DNA from: Xanthobacter autotrophicus | GTDB taxonomy: Bacteria; Pseudomonadota; Alphaproteobacteria; Rhizobiales; Xanthobacteraceae | Assembly (NCBI RefSeq): GCF_005871085.1 | Contig: NZ_VAUP01000041.1 | Span: 183,925 to 247,924, forward strand | Reading direction: 5' to 3' | DNA: 64,000 nucleotides | In this document: positions 61,121 to 64,000 of the stretch, one piece after another | Layout: every line of letters begins with the position of its first letter | Position numbering within the stretch: position 1 is the stretch's first letter | Position numbers and translations under genes: made by a program | The notes under the pieces: generated by a model | Told to the model about the DNA's origin: nothing | Seen by the model: only the letters and a program-made list of their open reading frames with translations | Databases searched by the model: none

Positions 61121-61299
61121 TGCCATCGGCCTCGGTCTTCGACCGATGCCGAGTGGACAACGCTCAAATGCCGCGCGGGCTCGGCCAATGGCTCATGCGC
61201 CATTGGCACAATGCCATCGGCCTCGGTCTTCGACCGATGCCAAGTGGGCAACGCTCAAATGCCGCGCGGGCTCGGCCAATGGCGCATGCGCCATTGGCC
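61120..61299 (+). repeat. Two tandem intergenic structured repeats, copies B and C
   Basis: Two head-to-tail units with a 91-bp period (61120 and 61211), nearly identical: ATGCCATCGGCCTCGG, TCTTCGACCGATGCC, CAACGCTCAAATGCCGC, GGGCTCGGCCAATGG. Each contains the left hairpin CGGTC-TTC-GACCG. B ends with a 9-bp right hairpin (61184-61192 with 61199-61207). C ends with a perfect 26-bp palindrome (61274-61299). B begins inside the gmhB stop codon. They fill the gap between two convergent genes. Confidence 0.88.
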
Positions 61300-61311
61300 T
61301 GATGCGAGCGC

Positions 61312-62361
61312 TCACGGCACCGGCGCGTCGCACCCCGCAAGGCTGAGGCTGACGCAGATGGCCCGTGTGAGGCTGCGATAGTCGGGATTGTCCGGGCCCG
61401 TGGGGCCGGGCGGCACCAGGCCGAGGCCGTAGAGCATGGCGCCGGCCTTGGGATCGGCCAGCACCTCCTGAAGCAGCGTCACCGTCCGCGCCACCGTGAA
61501 GCGCGCCCCGCCCGATTCAGACGGCATGACCTGAATCCCCAGCGCCAGCGGTCCCGGCCACAGGCTGCGATAGGCTCGGAAAGCCTCCAGGGGCTGATAG
61601 GCCGGACCGGCGTCGTAGGACATGACCGAGACCAGATCGAGCCCCCGCGCCGCTTCCGATTTCAGCACCGCCCGCATCATGCCGACCCAGGGGCCGAAGC
61701 GCGGCGCCGCGGCGGCGAAGGCGCCTTCGCCATAGGCGCCGACGCTCCAGCCGGCAAGGCTCACCACATGAGGCCGGGGCAGCGCCGCCCGAAGATCGCT
61801 CAGTACCGCGATGGCGCGCGTATCGTCGGCGCAGGCGATTCGGCCGTCCGGCGTGTGGGCGCAGCCGGAATCCGCCGTCTCATAGTCGAGGTCGACGCCG
61901 TCGGCGCCGAGATCCTTCACCAGTTGCGCCAGGACTCGGAAATCCCGCGCATCCCATCCGAAATAGCCCCAGCCGCCCACCGCCAGCAGCACCTTCGTAT
62001 TCGGGTGTTGAGCCTTCAGCGCGGCGATGGCCTCCTTGAGGACCGTACCGGAAAAGGGGAAGGCGAGGCCGGTGCCCGAGAGGTCGAGGTCGCCGGCATA
62101 GGCGAGGTCCGGCTTCACGAACCCCAGCGCCACATGGGAGATGGCGCCGGGCAGCCGGGCGAGAAGGGTCTTCTCGGGGTCCTGCGTTGCCACCTCAGCC
62201 CAGGAGGCGAGATAGGCGAGGAACGGCCGTCGCTCCGCCTCCACCGCGCCGGCGCGGCCGGGCGGCAACCCAAGAGCCAGAACCACCAGGGCGATCAGAA
62301 CACCGCAGGCCCGGCCATGCCCTTGGTGATGGTGAGCAGCATGATTCTGATGTCGAACCAT
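61312..62361 (-). CDS. Glycoside hydrolase family 18 protein (chitinase-like fold)
   Basis: 349 aa. A His-rich lead and signal segment (GVLIALVVLALGLPPGRAGA) precede a TIM barrel with ISHVALGFVKPD, VLLAVGGWGYFGW, and the catalytic DGVDLDYE (D-x-x-D-x-D-x-E with the acid Glu), then SVMSYDAGPAYQPLEAFRAY. It is secreted and expected to cleave N-acetylhexosamine linkages. Inside a polysaccharide locus it may trim the polymer. The start ATG 62361 overlaps the end of the priming-transferase gene by 67 bp in another frame; no ATG, GTG or TTG start downstream keeps the signal. Confidence 0.85.
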   Translation of the reverse strand: MVRHQNHAAHHHQGHGRACGVLIALVVLALGLPPGRAGAVEAERRPFLAYLASWAEVATQDPEKTLLARLPGAISHVALGFVKPDLAYAGDLDLSGTGLAFPFSGTVLKEAIAALKAQHPNTKVLLAVGGWGYFGWDARDFRVLAQLVKDLGADGVDLDYETADSGCAHTPDGRIACADDTRAIAVLSDLRAALPRPHVVSLAGWSVGAYGEGAFAAAAPRFGPWVGMMRAVLKSEAARGLDLVSVMSYDAGPAYQPLEAFRAYRSLWPGPLALGIQVMPSESGGARFTVARTVTLLQEVLADPKAGAMLYGLGLVPPGPTGPDNPDYRSLTRAICVSLSLAGCDAPVP

Positions 62362-63713
62362 ATGGACCAGTGCTCGATGTAGAAAAGGTCGAGTTCCACG
62401 CCCCGCTCGGCCTTTTCGAGGGTGTTGATGCCGCCGCGCATCCCGTTGATCTGGGCCCAGCCGGTGATGCCGGGCTTCATCCGGTAGCGCGCCACATATT
62501 GGCGGATCGCCTCGTAGCGCACGTTGGTGGCGACCTGCATGTTGGGCACGTGCGGCCGCGGCCCCACCACCGACATTTCTCCCCGCAGCACATTGAAGAG
62601 CTGGGGCAGTTCGTCGATGGAGGTGGAGCGGAGGAAGGCGCCCACCCGGGTGATGCGCGGATCGTCCTTGGTGGTGCCGCGCGAGCCGTCGTCGGCGAGG
62701 TCCACCCGCATGGTGCGCAGCTTGAAGCAGGGGAACACGCGGTTGTTGAGGCCCACGCGCGGCTGGCGGAACAGGATGGGGCCGGGAGAATCCAGCTTGA
62801 TGGCGGCTGCGGCGGCCAGCAGGATGGGGGCCGTGAGGATGAGTCCGACAGTGGCAACCACATAGTCCTCGACACCCTTCAACAGCCCCAGCGAGCCCTT
62901 GAGCGGCTGCTGCTGCACCTGAAGCGCGGGCTCGCCGGCGATGCGCGTGAGCCGGGCGTCGTTGAGAATGAAGCGGTCGGGATCCATCTCGACGATGACA
63001 TCGGCGGCGATCTGGTACATCTGGTTGGCGATGGTGCTGATGGCGGCGGGATCTTCCCAGCTCTTGGCGACCACCACGATGTCTACCGGGTTGTGCTTTA
63101 CATATTCCAGAAGGTCGGCGAGCCCGCCCATCAGCGGAACGCCCGGGGGCGCCGGCGGCGGGGGGGTCATCTCGCCCGGCAGGTGTCCCGCGTCGAACAT
63201 GGCGACGAAGGTGATAAGGCCGTTCGCGCCCTCCTCCTCGCGGTAGCGATGCACGAAATCGCGGGCTCTCGCCGGATCCCCGATGATCACCGCATTGCGC
63301 CGCAGGACCCCTCGGGTCTGCACCAGCGCCACGCCGGTGCGCACCAGCACCAGGCGGCCGAAGATCAGGGCCACCGCGGTGAGGACGCCCCAGCCGAGCA
63401 GCGCGGCAAGGTTGGTCGAGCCGATGGGGATGATGGCGTAGTAGCAGATCGCCAGCAGCGCGCCGGCCGGTACGCCGGCCACCGCCAGGTGCCCGAGCTG
63501 GCGCAACGGGCGGTCATAATGCTCGACCCGATAGGCCCGGCCTGCCTGCAGGATCTGCACATAGGCGAAGACGCCGATCGCCCAGAGAATGGCGATCTGG
63601 CTCCAGGACAGGAAGTCCCACCGCCCATGGGCGATAATGGCGGCCAGCGCCGCCATGACGATGTCACATAACAGGACGAGGCGGTTGACGAGCCCGTGGG
63701 TCCAACGTGTCAT
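62295..63713 (-). CDS. Undecaprenyl-phosphate sugar-1-phosphate transferase (polyprenyl glycosylphosphotransferase)
   Basis: 472 aa WcaJ/PssY-like priming enzyme. About four N-terminal membrane helices and a CoA-binding-like fold (AVIIGDPARARDFVHRYREE) precede the C-terminal bacterial sugar transferase domain. That domain carries KLDSPGPILFRQPRVG, FKLRTMRVD, RSTSIDELPQLFNVLRGEMS and GPRPH, then RYRMKPGITGWAQING. It loads glucose- or galactose-1-phosphate onto undecaprenyl phosphate, starting the repeat unit. ATG 63713 has GGGA upstream. Confidence 0.93.
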   Translation of the reverse strand: MTRWTHGLVNRLVLLCDIVMAALAAIIAHGRWDFLSWSQIAILWAIGVFAYVQILQAGRAYRVEHYDRPLRQLGHLAVAGVPAGALLAICYYAIIPIGSTNLAALLGWGVLTAVALIFGRLVLVRTGVALVQTRGVLRRNAVIIGDPARARDFVHRYREEEGANGLITFVAMFDAGHLPGEMTPPPPAPPGVPLMGGLADLLEYVKHNPVDIVVVAKSWEDPAAISTIANQMYQIAADVIVEMDPDRFILNDARLTRIAGEPALQVQQQPLKGSLGLLKGVEDYVVATVGLILTAPILLAAAAAIKLDSPGPILFRQPRVGLNNRVFPCFKLRTMRVDLADDGSRGTTKDDPRITRVGAFLRSTSIDELPQLFNVLRGEMSVVGPRPHVPNMQVATNVRYEAIRQYVARYRMKPGITGWAQINGMRGGINTLEKAERGVELDLFYIEHWSIWFDIRIMLLTITKGMAGPAVF

Positions 63714-63824
63714 CGCCCAATCCCTGACGCGCCCGAATTTATTGAGCCGGACCGCGATTGGAGTTCGTTTTGCGGAAGAAGCCGTGGGCAGTCAAGCCGG
63801 GGAAAGCACAGATGTACACCAATG

Positions 63825-63856
63825 AAAAGAGCCGCCCGGCTGGCACCGGGCGGCTC
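63825..63856 (-). terminator. Terminator after pntB
   Basis: The perfect 11-bp stem GAGCCGCCCGG / CCGGGCGGCTC with a 6-nt loop runs into TTTT on the minus strand, 35 bp past the pntB stop. Confidence 0.92.
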
Positions 63857-63890
63857 TCTGGCGGGTCATGCGGCCGTGCCAGGCCTTTGT

Positions 63891-64000
63891 TCAGTGTCCG
63901 AGGGCCTTTACGACCTCTTCGGTGACCTTCTTGGCGTCGCCGAAGAGCATCATGGTATTGTCCTTGAAGAACAGCTCGTTCTCGACGCCGGCGTAGCCCG
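63891..64000 (-). CDS. pntB: NAD(P) transhydrogenase beta subunit, C-terminal end only
   Basis: The last 35 or so residues before the window edge read [20 protein letters not shown] and [14 protein letters not shown], the very conserved NADP-binding C-terminus of PntB. The enzyme uses the proton gradient to make NADPH from NADH. The rest lies beyond 64000. Confidence 0.9.
   Translation of the reverse strand, partial: GYAGVENELFFKDNTMMLFGDAKKVTEEVVKALGH

Noticed and set aside
61128..61302. Short open frames across the tandem repeats (starting MPSASVFDR)
   Set aside because: The same peptide arises from copies A, B and C simply because they are repeats; no ribosome site, and copies elsewhere are frameshifted or truncated.

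Overview
The window is GC-rich, densely coded DNA from an alphaproteobacterium. It is most likely a member of the Hyphomicrobiales near Xanthobacter, Azorhizobium or Ancylobacter. This rests on the split b/b-prime F0 gene set (atpI-B-E-F'-F), an RpoH-type sigma factor, sdhCDAB order, ethylmalonyl-CoA pathway enzymes, PHA metabolism, and an Irr-type operator at an mbfA-like gene. The genus is inferred from gene content, not from a search. No tRNA, rRNA, CRISPR array, prophage or transposase is visible.

Layout. 0-5 kb: 3' end of argG, a metal P-type ATPase divergent from the iron exporter mbfA with an iron operator between them, and a zinc alcohol dehydrogenase. 5.2-12.8 kb: seven minus-strand genes in a row, bioM-bioN-bioY-(acyl-CoA ligase)-(thiolase)-CHAD-phaC. 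Most junctions are stop/start overlaps or gaps of 10 bp or less, and phaC carries its own FNR/FixK-type box. 13-18 kb: a STAS protein and a sugar-acid catabolic operon (IlvD/Edd dehydratase, GNAT, SDR, DenD-like dehydrogenase). 18-30 kb: a degenerate low-molecular-weight phosphatase-like protein, a histone H1-like Lys/Ala/Pro-rich protein, a Cys-rich/OmpA pair, marR plus an MFS efflux gene, a site-2 protease, rpoH, rluD, and a CnoX-like thioredoxin with a LonN-domain protein.

30-38.7 kb: smc, the ATP synthase F0 operon behind a good sigma-70 promoter, a degenerate 15-bp tandem repeat, and an SGNH-like protein lacking its expected catalytic residues. 38.9-45 kb: ethylmalonyl-CoA pathway genes (mcl2-like and mch) around small genes and a CDF transporter, then a PHB-depolymerase-type esterase and an FNR-box ompW. 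45.3-48.9 kb: sdhCDAB. 50.2-63.7 kb: a Wzx/Wzy-type exopolysaccharide locus with flippase, Wzc-like copolymerase with a dead kinase domain, Wza lipoprotein, WecG/TagA transferase, polymerase, acyltransferase, two FkbM methyltransferases, GmhB-like phosphatase, GH18 hydrolase and priming transferase. It has very few glycosyltransferases. The window ends in the 3' end of pntB.

Three things stand out. First, a family of structured intergenic repeats (at least six copies) sits mostly between convergent genes. They share a left hairpin, a GCCGCGCGGGCT core and a right hairpin whose stem sequence differs while its pairing is kept. Second, the biotin-transport/acyl-CoA/PHA gene string recalls the Bacillus yhfU-T-S grouping and contains a thiolase lacking one catalytic cysteine. 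Third, several proteins keep a fold while losing catalytic residues (phosphatase-like, SGNH-like, BY-kinase-like).
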